Positions 17,453-25,568 of a stretch of 36,570 nucleotides of DNA are shown piece after piece. Location of the stretch: contig CANBWY010000021.1 of the NCBI GenBank assembly GCA_947373245.1, positions 1 to 36,570 of the forward strand, written 5' to 3'. Position 1 is the first letter of the stretch, and every line of letters begins with the position of its first letter. Below the pieces are notes generated by a model. That model was not told where the DNA came from. It saw only the letters and a program-made list of their open reading frames with translations, and ran no database searches. The DNA is from Comamonadaceae bacterium (GTDB taxonomy: Bacteria > Pseudomonadota > Gammaproteobacteria > Burkholderiales > Burkholderiaceae_C). The position numbers and the translations under genes are program-made.

Positions 17453-18295
17453 TTAGCTTTTCACAGCGCCGGCGGTGAGGCCCGACACCATGTAGCGTTT
17501 GAAGGTGTAATAAATCGCTGCGGGTGGCAAGGCGTAGACCAAGCCCGTGGCCATCAACAGCTCCCAAGGTGAGTCGTCTGCTGACAAGAAGTTCCCCAAG
17601 GCCACAGACAAGGTCACGTTTTCGTCACGCGACAGCAGCAAGAAAGCGTAGAGATATTCGTTCCAAGCCAATAGCAAAGCGTAGGTACCGACGGCTACCA
17701 GCGAGGGCACCATCAACGGGATGTACACCATCCAAAAGAGTTGCAGCGGTGTCGCGCCGTCAATGCGGGCAGCTTCGTCCAGCTCGAAGGGCAGCTTGTC
17801 GCTGGCTTGCTTGAGCACCCAAATGCAATACGGCGACGCGATGGTGACCATGGCCAAGATCAAGGACCATTGGTTGTTCAACAAGCCGTACAAGCCCATG
17901 GTTTTGTACATCGGCACAGCCAAGAACGCAGCCGGGATGAAGTAGGTGAACAAGGCCAAGTTCATCACCGTGCGACCACCGCGCACTTTGAGTCGGCTGA
18001 TGGCAAATGCTGCTGTGGTGGCGATGGTCAAGGTCAACGCGCCTACGCTGAGGGCGATGATGAATGAGTTGCCCAACTGCGCCCAAAAATGGTCCAGATA
18101 GAAATGCTGTTTTCTGAACAAAATTTCAAAGTTCTGCAGCGTGGGGTGCTCAGGCCAGAGGTTGCCTTTGGTGGCTTGGTCTTTGGGCGAGATCGCAAAC
18201 AACACCATGTGATAGACGGGGAACAAGGTCCAAATCAGCAGGGGGATACCGATTAGCAGCAACTTGGCTTCGGTGGCTATTTTTCTCAAGCTCAT
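17453..18295 (-). CDS. Carbohydrate ABC transporter permease, MalG type
   Basis: The inner-membrane permease has 280 residues and six predicted spans, the first at about 10-35. The EAA loop that contacts the ATPase is visible as ELDEAARIDGATPLQLF, with the conserved EAAxxDGA core. Its start overlaps the stop of the MalF-type permease by 4 bases. By position it is the second permease of the importer formed with genes at 16370 and 18292 and the binding protein at 19263. Confidence 0.93.
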   Translation of the reverse strand: MSLRKIATEAKLLLIGIPLLIWTLFPVYHMVLFAISPKDQATKGNLWPEHPTLQNFEILFRKQHFYLDHFWAQLGNSFIIALSVGALTLTIATTAAFAISRLKVRGGRTVMNLALFTYFIPAAFLAVPMYKTMGLYGLLNNQWSLILAMVTIASPYCIWVLKQASDKLPFELDEAARIDGATPLQLFWMVYIPLMVPSLVAVGTYALLLAWNEYLYAFLLLSRDENVTLSVALGNFLSADDSPWELLMATGLVYALPPAAIYYTFKRYMVSGLTAGAVKS

Positions 18296-19155
18296 TTGGA
18301 CAGCCTTTTCATCATGAAGTAAACCAAGGGCAGCACAAAGGGCAGGGCGACGACGATAGAGGCCATGGCCAAATCGACTTGGTCAAGTCGCAGGTAGCGA
18401 ATGCCCAGTGTGGCCAAGACATGGGTCATGTCCGCGGGGCCACCACCGGTGAGCAGGTAGACGCTGTTGAAGTCACCCAGCGTCCAAATCATGGACAAGA
18501 TGGTGGACGTCAAGTAGATCGAACGCATGGAGGGCCAAGTGATGAACTTGAACTTTTGCCAGTTGGTCGCACCGTCCACAGAGGCCGCTTCGTATTGCTC
18601 GGTGGGAATGGACAAACGTGCCGCGACCAAGATCAAGGTCCAAAACGGCAGGGACTTCCACACGTGCATGAGCATGGCCAAGGTCAAGGCCAAGGTCGGA
18701 TCATTGAGCCAGTTGGGGCCATCCAAGCCGGTCCAACGGAAGATGGCACTGTTAATGATGCCCCACTCCGGATTGAGCATGAAGCGCACCGACAAGATGG
18801 TGGGAATCGAGGGCACCGCCCAAGGCAAGATGAAGATGGCAGAGACGATCTTGATCCACCAACGCTCGGTCACAAAGAAGCCCGAGAGCGCCAAGGCCAC
18901 GATCATTTTGAGGTTGATGGCCACCACCAAGAACACCAAGGTGTTGATGGCGCTGCGAAAGAAAATCGGGTCGTTGAACAAATCCACATAGCTTTGCGGA
19001 TGGCGTGCCAGCCACAGGCCGTAGCCCACGGGGTACAGCACAAAGACGAGAAAAATCAGGATGTAAGGCACCACCAGCATGCGGCCCCAAAACTCCCACG
19101 CGGTCAGGCGCAGAGCGGGCGGCACGGGCGGCAGGTGAGCAACTTGGGTAGTCAT
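18292..19155 (-). CDS. Carbohydrate ABC transporter permease, MalF type
   Basis: The partner permease has 287 residues, six predicted spans and an EAA loop YEAASVDGATNWQKF. I choose ATG 19155. An in-frame GTG at 19182 would add nine residues, but neither start has a strong Shine-Dalgarno. The gene is separated from the binding-protein gene by a 107-base gap holding a strong stem-loop, which fits lower expression of membrane components than of the binding protein. It overlaps the next permease by 4 bases. Confidence 0.9.
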   Translation of the reverse strand: MTTQVAHLPPVPPALRLTAWEFWGRMLVVPYILIFLVFVLYPVGYGLWLARHPQSYVDLFNDPIFFRSAINTLVFLVVAINLKMIVALALSGFFVTERWWIKIVSAIFILPWAVPSIPTILSVRFMLNPEWGIINSAIFRWTGLDGPNWLNDPTLALTLAMLMHVWKSLPFWTLILVAARLSIPTEQYEAASVDGATNWQKFKFITWPSMRSIYLTSTILSMIWTLGDFNSVYLLTGGGPADMTHVLATLGIRYLRLDQVDLAMASIVVALPFVLPLVYFMMKRLSK

Positions 19156-19224
19156 AGACAACAGTAGCCTCTGAGGCGGCACCTAAGACAGGCGCCCTCT
19201 CGTTTCAAAAAAAGGGGTGTGACG

Positions 19225-19253
19225 ACCGACCTAGGCGACAGGCCTAGGTCGGT
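19225..19253 (-). terminator. Stem-loop between binding-protein and permease genes (partial terminator or mRNA stabiliser)
   Basis: ACCGACCTAGGC and GCCTAGGTCGGT form a perfect 12-base-pair stem with a 5-base loop, starting 9 bases after the binding-protein stop. In the direction of transcription a run of seven Ts begins about 12 bases beyond the stem. Because the T-run is not immediate, leaky termination or 3'-end protection of the upstream message is more likely than full termination. Confidence 0.65.
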
Positions 19254-19262
19254 GTGCGGTCA

Positions 19263-20648
19263 TCAGTTGCCAGCGACTTCTTTGATGCGGGCGATCATCT
19301 CGTCCACAGCTTTTTCAGTCGGTACTTTCTCATTGAGAACGCGGTTCATCGCTTTGGCCCAGACGTTCTCGTTGTTGAGCACGGTGAACTTGTAGTTCTT
19401 GGTGAACTCAAATGGAACCGTGCCAGACATGTACTGGTTGTAGACCACCAAACGGTGTGGGTCTGTTTTCCAGAACGGGCTTTGCTGCGCAGCCTTGGTC
19501 ACGGGGAACCAGCGGCCCAAAGAGCCTTCCACATAAGGCGTCAAGTTGACGTCTTCGAGCAAGAAGGCCACAAACTTCTTCGCCGCTTCTTTGTGCTTGG
19601 CCTCTTTGAACACCACGCCGGTCTTCACCGCGCTGCGGTAGACCATCTTGGTGCCATCGGGCTTGTTGGGGAAGCCAGAGGTGGCAATCAGCTCGGTGTA
19701 GTTTTTCTTGGCTTCATCACGTTGGGCTTGTGTGAGGGCCGTGTTGTTCATGTCGTCCAGCCATTTGGCGGCGATTGAAATGGTGGCGTTGTGCGTGAGC
19801 GCAATGGTTTTGTTGTGGAAGGCGACGTTGTTGTCCGGGTCTTTCCAGCTGGTCGACGAGGGCGGCGTGCAGCCCTTGCCGTACACCGCGGTGTAGTCGT
19901 TCAACGCATTGATCAAACCTTGGCGCACGGCGGGGTCATCGACCAACAGCTTGCCGGAGTCGTTGACCAGCTTCACGTTGTAGGCGTCCATGAACGTCAA
20001 GAACGAGAAGAAGGAATCACTGGAGTCCACACCCATGGGGAAGCCTGTGCCAAAAGCGCGCTTGCCGGTTTTTTGGCGGTAGCCGGTTTGCACTTTGGAG
20101 CACCAAAAATCCCAGTAGCCTTTCCAGTCGGTGGGAATGTCTTTGGCCGAGTAACCCGCATCTGCCAGCATGTCTTTCCAGTACTGGATGTGCATGGTCT
20201 GTTGCTTGATGGGGAAGGCGTAATAAGCACGGGTCTTGGTTTGGTTGTCGTACAAGAAGGTGGTGGACAACGCTGCGGGTTCAAAGTTGTTGCGAACTTT
20301 GTCGATCACTTTGCTGATGTCTTCGAGCTTGTCGTCGTAAGCCCATTTGGCGGTGACTTGAAAGTCATACACGTCTGCATACGCGACATCCGGTGGATTG
20401 CCGGAATCTAAGGCCGCGACCGTTTTGGGAATCATGTCTTGAATCGGGTACTGCGACAACTCGATCTTGATGCCCTTGTTCTTTTCTTCAAACTTTTTGA
20501 TGGCCACGAAGAGTGCGTCGTCTTCGGCTTTGTAATAGCCTTTGACCCACCAGACCGTCAATTTTTCTTGCTCTGCCATGGCGGGCCCCGCGGCCGTTAC
20601 CAAGCCTGCGGCGACCATGGCGCCTGTTAGCCAAGTTTTCAATTTCAT
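19263..20648 (-). CDS. ABC transporter substrate-binding protein (extracellular solute-binding family 1)
   Basis: This periplasmic receptor captures the imported substrate. The 461-residue precursor has a typical Sec signal peptide (basic MKLK, hydrophobic core, cleavage likely after AMA at residue 25). The mature part begins LTVWWVKGYYKAEDDAL, like other sugar-binding proteins of the MalE class, and ends with a helical segment EKAVDEMIARIKEV. An AGGAGA lies 7 bases before the ATG, which suggests strong translation. It is preceded by a candidate operator at 20695-20711. The ligand is unknown; context suggests an aldonate or keto-aldonate, although this family more often binds neutral sugars. 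Confidence 0.92.
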   Translation of the reverse strand: MKLKTWLTGAMVAAGLVTAAGPAMAEQEKLTVWWVKGYYKAEDDALFVAIKKFEEKNKGIKIELSQYPIQDMIPKTVAALDSGNPPDVAYADVYDFQVTAKWAYDDKLEDISKVIDKVRNNFEPAALSTTFLYDNQTKTRAYYAFPIKQQTMHIQYWKDMLADAGYSAKDIPTDWKGYWDFWCSKVQTGYRQKTGKRAFGTGFPMGVDSSDSFFSFLTFMDAYNVKLVNDSGKLLVDDPAVRQGLINALNDYTAVYGKGCTPPSSTSWKDPDNNVAFHNKTIALTHNATISIAAKWLDDMNNTALTQAQRDEAKKNYTELIATSGFPNKPDGTKMVYRSAVKTGVVFKEAKHKEAAKKFVAFLLEDVNLTPYVEGSLGRWFPVTKAAQQSPFWKTDPHRLVVYNQYMSGTVPFEFTKNYKFTVLNNENVWAKAMNRVLNEKVPTEKAVDEMIARIKEVAGN

Positions 20649-20673
20649 CGTTTGTCTCCTGAGTTTTTAGGAT

Positions 20674-20689
20674 AAGGTTGTTGAACCTT
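20674..20689 (-). other. Small hairpin in the binding-protein leader
   Basis: AAGGTT and AACCTT pair around a 4-base loop, between the candidate promoter and the Shine-Dalgarno. It could protect the 5' end of this abundant message; no T-run follows, so it is not a terminator. Confidence 0.3.
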
Positions 20690-20694
20690 GGTGC

Positions 20695-20711
20695 TATCGT
20701 ATGATGATTGA
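20695..20711 (-). promoter_or_regulatory. Candidate operator upstream of the binding-protein gene
   Basis: Read on the minus strand this is TCAATCATCATACGATA. It matches 15 of 17 bases of the element at 21738-21754. The inner ATCGTATGATGAT is an imperfect palindrome, a pattern expected for a FadR/GntR dimer. A weak promoter (TTGTCG at 20722-20717, TACGAT at 20701-20696, 15-base spacer) overlaps it. It lies about 47 bases upstream of the start codon. Confidence 0.6.
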
Positions 20712-20747
20712 GTGTTCGACAAATGCGGAGTTACCCGCATTTTTGGG

Positions 20748-21704
20748 TTAACCCTTGTTGGCACATTCAGGCACGGGGGTGAGCACAGCGGCCCCGTTGA
20801 AATGGGAACTCAAGTTGTTGAATGCCAAGTCCGCCATGGCTTGGCGGGTCTGTGTGGTGGCGCTGCCAATGTGCGGCGCGAGCACCACATGCGGGAAAGC
20901 CCTGAGCGCTTCGGGTACTTGGGGTTCGCTTTCAAACACGTCCAAAGCAGCACCGCCAATCACACCGTTTTGCAAGGCTTCAATCAAGGCCGTTTCGTCG
21001 ACCACCGAGCCGCGCGCCACGTTGACCAAAATGCCTTTGGTGCCCAAAGCCTTCAGCACTTCTGCGTTGATGAGTTTGCGCGTGCCATCGCCGCCGGGCG
21101 TGATGACCACCAAGTAATCGCTCACAGCGGCGAGCGCCGTGGGTGACACCACGTACTTGAAAGGCAAGTCGGCTTTGGGGCTGCGCGCGGTGTAGGCCAC
21201 TGACATGTTGAAGGCCAAGGCGCGCTGCGCAATGGCTTGGCCAATCCGGCCAATACCCACGATGCCCAGCCGCGCGCCAGATACTTTGCGTGCCAATGGC
21301 ATGGGGCCGGTGGGCCACTTGCCCTCTTTGACATAGCGGTCAGAGGCCGGCAGTTGACGTGCGGCGGCGAGCATCAGGCCCATCGCCAAGTCGGCCACAT
21401 CGTCGTTGAGGACATTGGGTGTGTGGGTCACCATCACACCGCGGGCCTTGGCAGCTGCCACGTCCACGCCGTCGTAGCCCACGCCAAAAACGGAGATGAT
21501 TTCGAGTGCGGGCAGCTGCGCGATCAACGAGGCGGGCACCTTGGATTCTCCGCTGGCGGCGATGGCGCGAATGTGTGGCGCGATCTTGGCGAAAGCGGCC
21601 GGGTCGGATTCATGCAAGCGGTCATGCAGGGTGAACGCGGCACGCAATTGCGGCTCTAGTAAGGGGGAGAGTTTGGTAACCGACAAGACGTCAATGTGGG
21701 ACAA
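20748..21704 (-). CDS. 2-hydroxyacid dehydrogenase (GhrB/2-ketogluconate reductase-like)
   Basis: This D-isomer-specific 2-hydroxyacid dehydrogenase has 318 residues. The NAD(P) motif GIGRIG lies at 150-155. Catalytic Arg 231 (NVARGSVVDE), Glu 260 and His 278 (APHIGSAT) are all present. Family members reduce glyoxylate, hydroxypyruvate or 2-ketogluconate; in this locus 2-ketogluconate to gluconate is an attractive guess. The start is an unusual TTG at 21704: there is an in-frame stop 12 bases upstream, and an AGGAG stands 6 bases before the TTG. The gene heads the minus arm, 107 bases from the divergent dehydratase and 99 bases before the binding-protein gene. Confidence 0.88.
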   Translation of the reverse strand: MSHIDVLSVTKLSPLLEPQLRAAFTLHDRLHESDPAAFAKIAPHIRAIAASGESKVPASLIAQLPALEIISVFGVGYDGVDVAAAKARGVMVTHTPNVLNDDVADLAMGLMLAAARQLPASDRYVKEGKWPTGPMPLARKVSGARLGIVGIGRIGQAIAQRALAFNMSVAYTARSPKADLPFKYVVSPTALAAVSDYLVVITPGGDGTRKLINAEVLKALGTKGILVNVARGSVVDETALIEALQNGVIGGAALDVFESEPQVPEALRAFPHVVLAPHIGSATTQTRQAMADLAFNNLSSHFNGAAVLTPVPECANKG

Positions 21705-21730
21705 GATGGGCTCCTAGGGCTTTCACGGGG

Positions 21731-21758
21731 TTGTGATTCAATCGTCATACCATAATAT
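21731..21758 (+). promoter_or_regulatory. Candidate promoter of the dehydratase arm
   Basis: TTGTGA (21731-21736) and TAATAT (21753-21758) are separated by 16 bases, about 53 bases before the ATG of the dehydratase. The candidate operator 21738-21754 fills the spacer, an arrangement expected for repression. Confidence 0.5.
21738..21754 (+). promoter_or_regulatory. Candidate operator in the divergent promoter region
   Basis: TCAATCGTCATACCATA differs at only two positions from the element at 20695-20711 on the minus strand. The core on the minus strand, ATGGTATGACGAT, compared with ATCGTATGATGAT of the other site, gives a consensus ATSGTATGAYGAT. It lies in the 107-base region between the divergent 2-hydroxyacid dehydrogenase and dehydratase genes, so it could control both. 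Confidence 0.6.
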
Positions 21759-21811
21759 CTCGGGTGCCCGGCATGCTGATGCGGGGAAACCAGTAAACCA
21801 GCGAGAACCCC

Positions 21812-23548
21812 ATGTCCGATCAACCTAAAAAACGCCCCGAAGATCTACGCAGTCAACAATGGTTCGGCCGACAAGACCGCGATGGTTTTGCCTACCGCAG
21901 CTGGGTCAAAGGCAAAGGCGTGCCGCACGATCAGTTTGACGGTCGCCCTGTGATTGGCATTTGCAACACCTTCAGCGAACTCACGCCTTGCAACTCGCAC
22001 TTTCGCACGCTGGCCGAACAAGTGAAGATTGGTGTGTACGAAGCCGGTGGGTTCCCGTTGGAGTTTCCTGTCATGTCGCTGGGCGAAACCATGTTGCGAC
22101 CCACCGCCATGCTGTACCGCAACCTCGCGTCGATGGACGTGGAAGAAAGCATTCGCGGCAACCCGATTGATGGTGTTGTGCTGTTGATGGGCTGCGACAA
22201 AACCACGCCTAGTTTGTTGATGGGTGCTTCCAGCGCCAACTTGCCCACGATTGGTGTGAGCGGTGGCCCGATGCTCAACGGCAAATGGCGCGGTCAAGAA
22301 CTGGGCTCAGGCACCGGCGTGTGGAGCATGAGCGAGCAAGTGCGCGCGGGCACCTTGAAGCTACAAGATTTCTTTGAGGCCGAAAGCTGCATGCACCGCA
22401 GCCATGGCCATTGCATGACCATGGGCACGGCCAGCACCATGGCCAGCATGGTCGAGGCGCTGGGCATTGGTTTGCCTGGTAATGCCGCTTATCCGGCGGT
22501 CGATGGCCGCCGCAATGTGCTGGCGCGTGAAGCGGGTCGGCGCATTGTGCAAATGGTCAAAGACGACATCAAGATCTCGCAAATCTTGACACGTGAAGCG
22601 TTTGAAAATGCCATTCGCACCTTGGCTGCGATTGGTGGCAGCACCAACGCCGTGATTCATTTGGTGGCGATTGCGGGGCGCTTAGGGGTGCCGTTGAGCA
22701 TTGACGATTTCGACCGCTTGGCCAGCGAGTTGCCTTGCTTGGTGAACTTGCAGCCGTCAGGCCAGTACCTCATGGAAGACTTTTGCTACGCCGGTGGCTT
22801 GCCCGTGGTGATGAAAGAAATTGCGCACCTGTTGCACACCGAGGTCATCACGGCCAACGGCAAGACTGTGGGTCAAAACGTGGCCGAGGCGCAGAACTAC
22901 AACACCGAAGTCATCAAACCCTTCGCCACGCCCTTCAAAGAAAAAGCAGGCATTGCCATTTTGCGTGGCAACTTGGCACCGCGCGGTGCGGTCATCAAAC
23001 CCAGCGCAGCCACGCCGGCCTTGATGACGCACACGGGCCGCGCCGTGGTGTTTGAAGACAGCACCGATTTCCACGCCCGCATCGATGACGAGAACTTGGA
23101 TGTGGACGAAACCTGTATCTTGGTCTTGAAGAACTGCGGGCCCAAGGGCTACCCCGGCATGGCCGAAGTGGGCAATATGCCGCTGCCGCCCAAGGTGCTG
23201 CGCAAAGGCATCACCGACATGGTTCGCATCAGCGATGCCCGCATGAGTGGCACCGCCTACGGCACCGTGGTGCTGCACACCGCGCCCGAAGCCGCCGCCG
23301 GCGGCACCTTGGCGCTGGTGCACAACGGCGACATGATCACCTTGGATGTGCCCAAACGCAGCTTGCATTTGCATGTGGACGACGCCGAGTTGGCCAAGCG
23401 CCGCGCCACGTGGACGCCGCCTGCCCCGGCCATGGAGAGCGGCTATTGGAAGCTCTACATTGACCATGTGCTGCAAGCCGATGAAGGCGCTGACCTAGAC
23501 TTCTTGCGTGGCATGCGCGGCTCCGCCGTGCCCAAAGACAACCATTAA
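21812..23548 (+). CDS. IlvD/EDD family sugar-acid dehydratase
   Basis: The enzyme dehydrates an aldonate to a 2-keto-3-deoxy acid using an iron-sulfur cluster. The 578 residues include the three cluster cysteines of the family, Cys 60 (LTPCNS), Cys 128 (MGCDKTTP) and Cys 201 (SHGHCMTMG). The length matches the aldonate dehydratases (L-arabinonate, D-xylonate, D-gluconate) better than the amino-acid enzyme IlvD or the phosphogluconate enzyme Edd, both of which are longer. It starts the plus arm behind a candidate operator-promoter. With gluconokinase, an idnO-like gene and a KdgK-like kinase around it, D-gluconate to KDG is the most economical assignment, but pentonates remain possible. Confidence 0.88.
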   Translation: MSDQPKKRPEDLRSQQWFGRQDRDGFAYRSWVKGKGVPHDQFDGRPVIGICNTFSELTPCNSHFRTLAEQVKIGVYEAGGFPLEFPVMSLGETMLRPTAMLYRNLASMDVEESIRGNPIDGVVLLMGCDKTTPSLLMGASSANLPTIGVSGGPMLNGKWRGQELGSGTGVWSMSEQVRAGTLKLQDFFEAESCMHRSHGHCMTMGTASTMASMVEALGIGLPGNAAYPAVDGRRNVLAREAGRRIVQMVKDDIKISQILTREAFENAIRTLAAIGGSTNAVIHLVAIAGRLGVPLSIDDFDRLASELPCLVNLQPSGQYLMEDFCYAGGLPVVMKEIAHLLHTEVITANGKTVGQNVAEAQNYNTEVIKPFATPFKEKAGIAILRGNLAPRGAVIKPSAATPALMTHTGRAVVFEDSTDFHARIDDENLDVDETCILVLKNCGPKGYPGMAEVGNMPLPPKVLRKGITDMVRISDARMSGTAYGTVVLHTAPEAAAGGTLALVHNGDMITLDVPKRSLHLHVDDAELAKRRATWTPPAPAMESGYWKLYIDHVLQADEGADLDFLRGMRGSAVPKDNH

Positions 23549-23572
23549 CACCTTGGCGATCAGGAAAAACAA

Positions 23573-24322
23573 ATGACAAAAGTAGCAGTTGTAACGGGGG
23601 CCAGTTCTGGCATTGGCAAAGCATGTGCCTTGGCTTTGCTCAAAGCGGGATGGCAGGTGGCACTGGTGGGCCGACGTGCCGATGCTTTGCAGGCGACCTT
23701 GGCCGAGGCCGGTGACCACGCAGGCAACGCGTTGGCGGTGCCCACCGACGTGAGCAAAGACGAAGACGTGGCGCAGCTTTTCAAAACCGTGGTGGCGCGA
23801 TTTGGCCGCGTTGATTTGTTGTTCAACAACGCAGGCATTTCTCTGCCCTATACCTTGCCCGGTGACATGGCCGCTGACACCTGGCGACAAGCGGTGGACG
23901 TCAACCTGAATGGTGCGTTTTATTGCCTGTCGCATGCCTTCAAGCAGATGCAAACGCAGTTGCCCCAAGGCGGTCGCATCATCAACAACGGCTCCATCTC
24001 TGCGCACGCGCCGCGTCCCGGTTCGATCGCTTACACCGCCACCAAACACGCCATCAGCGGCTTGACGCGTGCGGCCAATTTAGACGGGCGTGCGTTTGAC
24101 ATTGCCGTCGGTCAAATTGACATTGGCAACGTGGCCAGCGACATGACCTTGAAGATGGTCAACGGCGTGCACCAAGCCGATGGCACGATCAAGCCCGAGG
24201 CACGCATGGACATGGGCTCGGTGGTCGAGACCTTCTTGACCATGGCCAATTTGCCGTTGTCGTCCAACATCTTGTTTGTCACCGTGATGGCGACCAAGAT
24301 GCCCTTCGTCGGTCGCGGCTAA
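23573..24322 (+). CDS. SDR family oxidoreductase, substrate unknown
   Basis: This is a short-chain dehydrogenase of 249 residues with TGASSGIG (8-15), NNAG (85-88), Ser 141 or 143, Tyr 154 and Lys 158. The part after the active site is unusual: [19 protein letters not shown] replaces the common VNAIAPG-type segment, and the end lacks the usual DGG motif. It therefore belongs to a different SDR group from the three others in the locus. An AGGA lies 9 bases before the ATG and the gap from the dehydratase is 24 bases. It is probably co-transcribed with the dehydratase and kinase; the reaction is not deducible. Confidence 0.82.
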   Translation: MTKVAVVTGASSGIGKACALALLKAGWQVALVGRRADALQATLAEAGDHAGNALAVPTDVSKDEDVAQLFKTVVARFGRVDLLFNNAGISLPYTLPGDMAADTWRQAVDVNLNGAFYCLSHAFKQMQTQLPQGGRIINNGSISAHAPRPGSIAYTATKHAISGLTRAANLDGRAFDIAVGQIDIGNVASDMTLKMVNGVHQADGTIKPEARMDMGSVVETFLTMANLPLSSNILFVTVMATKMPFVGRG

Positions 24323-24341
24323 GCGCACCGCACACCCCTCT

Positions 24342-25292
24342 ATGCAACACACCGCGCCTCTTGATGTGGTGACCCTGGGCGAGGCCTTGGTGTTGTGGGC
24401 CGCTGAGCAAACGGGGCCTTTGGCGGGTGTGCCAAGTTTCAGCCAACACACGGCAGGCGCTGAAACCAATGTGGCCGTTGGGCTGGTACGGTTGGGTTTG
24501 CAGGTGGGCTGGGTGAGCCGTTTGGGGGCCGATGCCAATGGCCACTATTTGCGCCACGCCTTTGAACACGAAGGTGTGGATGTCTCGCACGTGGAGATGG
24601 TTCTTGATGGGCGCACCGCGTCGATGCGCAAAGGCCGCGTGGACGATGGCACAGACCCGCCGATTGAATACCAACGCGCCCACTCTGCGGCCAGTCAACT
24701 CGGGCCTGAACATTTGGATTTGCCGTGGCTGGCTGGCGCGCGCCATTTGCATGTCACCGGCATCTTTCCAGCCTTGTCGCCCACCACGCTGGCGGCCACG
24801 CAGATGGCTATGCGCCACATGCGGGCGCAGCACAAAACCATCAGTTTTGACCCCAATCTGCGCCCGGCCCTGTGGCCCGACCGTGCTGTGATGCGCGACA
24901 CCCTCAACGCCTTGGCGGCGCAAGCCGATTGGGTCTTGCCCGGTTTGGACGAAGGGCGGCAACTCACGGGCTGCGATACCCCGCAAGACATCGCCCGCTT
25001 TTATCGGGCAGCAGGGGCGACACAAGTGGTGGTCAAGCTCGGGGCCGATGGCGCGTATGTGGATGGCTCTGAGGGGTGTGCATTTGTGCCCGCCTTCCCT
25101 GTGGCGCACGTGGTCGACACCGTGGGGGCGGGTGACGCCTTTGCGGTGGGCGTGATCAGTGCTTTGCTAGAAGGCAGGGGCCTCACGCCCGCAGCCCGAC
25201 GCGGCGCTTGGATGGGGGCGCGTGCCGTGCAAGTGCGTGGTGATTGCGAAGGCCTGCCCACCCGCGCTGAGCTGGACGTGGCCGGCGTGTGA
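24342..25292 (+). CDS. PfkB family sugar-acid kinase, 2-keto-3-deoxygluconate kinase-like
   Basis: This is a ribokinase-fold kinase of 316 residues. The opening DVVTLGEALVLW is followed by the substrate-site region AGAETNVAVGLVRLG, and the PfkB signature DTVGAGDAF is at 259-267 with catalytic Asp 265. The combination resembles KdgK, which phosphorylates KDG to KDPG in the semi-phosphorylative Entner-Doudoroff route. The product of both dehydratases in the locus could be its substrate. No KDPG aldolase gene is present in the window. The gene follows the SDR by 19 bases and has no clear Shine-Dalgarno. Confidence 0.82.
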   Translation: MQHTAPLDVVTLGEALVLWAAEQTGPLAGVPSFSQHTAGAETNVAVGLVRLGLQVGWVSRLGADANGHYLRHAFEHEGVDVSHVEMVLDGRTASMRKGRVDDGTDPPIEYQRAHSAASQLGPEHLDLPWLAGARHLHVTGIFPALSPTTLAATQMAMRHMRAQHKTISFDPNLRPALWPDRAVMRDTLNALAAQADWVLPGLDEGRQLTGCDTPQDIARFYRAAGATQVVVKLGADGAYVDGSEGCAFVPAFPVAHVVDTVGAGDAFAVGVISALLEGRGLTPAARRGAWMGARAVQVRGDCEGLPTRAELDVAGV

Positions 25293-25328
25293 GCGTCAAC
25301 GGTTGAACACAACAAACAGGAGACAGAC

Positions 25329-25550
25329 ATGAAGATTGGCTACATCGGTGCATCCGGCCTCATGGGCCACGGCATGGCCAAAACGCGAGATGGTGATTTG
25401 ACGGGCTTGACGTTTGAACTCGACAACGCCCGCAAAGACATTCGTTACTACACCCACTTGGCCGAAGGCATGGACGTGCCCACGCTGATGGGCGAGGCGC
25501 AAGAGCGCATCACTGGAGCCAATTTGGTTCCGCACATTTCCAACACATAA
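25329..25550 (+). pseudogene. Remnant of a 3-hydroxyisobutyrate/6-phosphogluconate dehydrogenase-family gene
   Basis: Only 73 codons remain, where this family has about 290. The N-terminus MKIGYIGASGLMGHGMAK is the family's dinucleotide-binding start. The text then jumps to LDNARKDIRYYTHLAEGMDVP and LMGEA, which in full-length members lies near residue 240, and again to QERITGA close to the C-terminus. Both jumps keep the reading frame, so at least two internal segments (most of the Rossmann and helical domains, and a shorter piece) have been lost. A good AGGAGA remains 6 bases before the ATG. The catalytic Lys region is gone, so activity is not expected. The intact ancestor probably acted with the neighbouring SDR and UxaA-type dehydratase. 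Confidence 0.75.
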
Positions 25551-25568
25551 ACAAAGAGAGAGACAACC

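Noticed and set aside
18379-19167. 262-codon plus-strand frame opposite the MalF-type permease
   Set aside because: The protein would be Gln/His/Arg-rich and low in hydrophobic residues. The opposite strand encodes a clear permease with an EAA loop.
20721-20742. AAATGCGG / CCGCATTT inverted repeat between the 2-hydroxyacid dehydrogenase and binding-protein genes as a terminator
   Set aside because: In the direction of transcription (minus) the stem is followed by GTCG, not a T-run; the longer T-run is on the plus strand, where no gene ends. It could be a weak structure only, and it overlaps the candidate -35.
25296-25306. TCAAC-G-GTTGA palindrome before the dehydrogenase remnant as an operator
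   Set aside because: It is short, occurs once, and does not resemble the shared 17-base element, so chance is a sufficient explanation.
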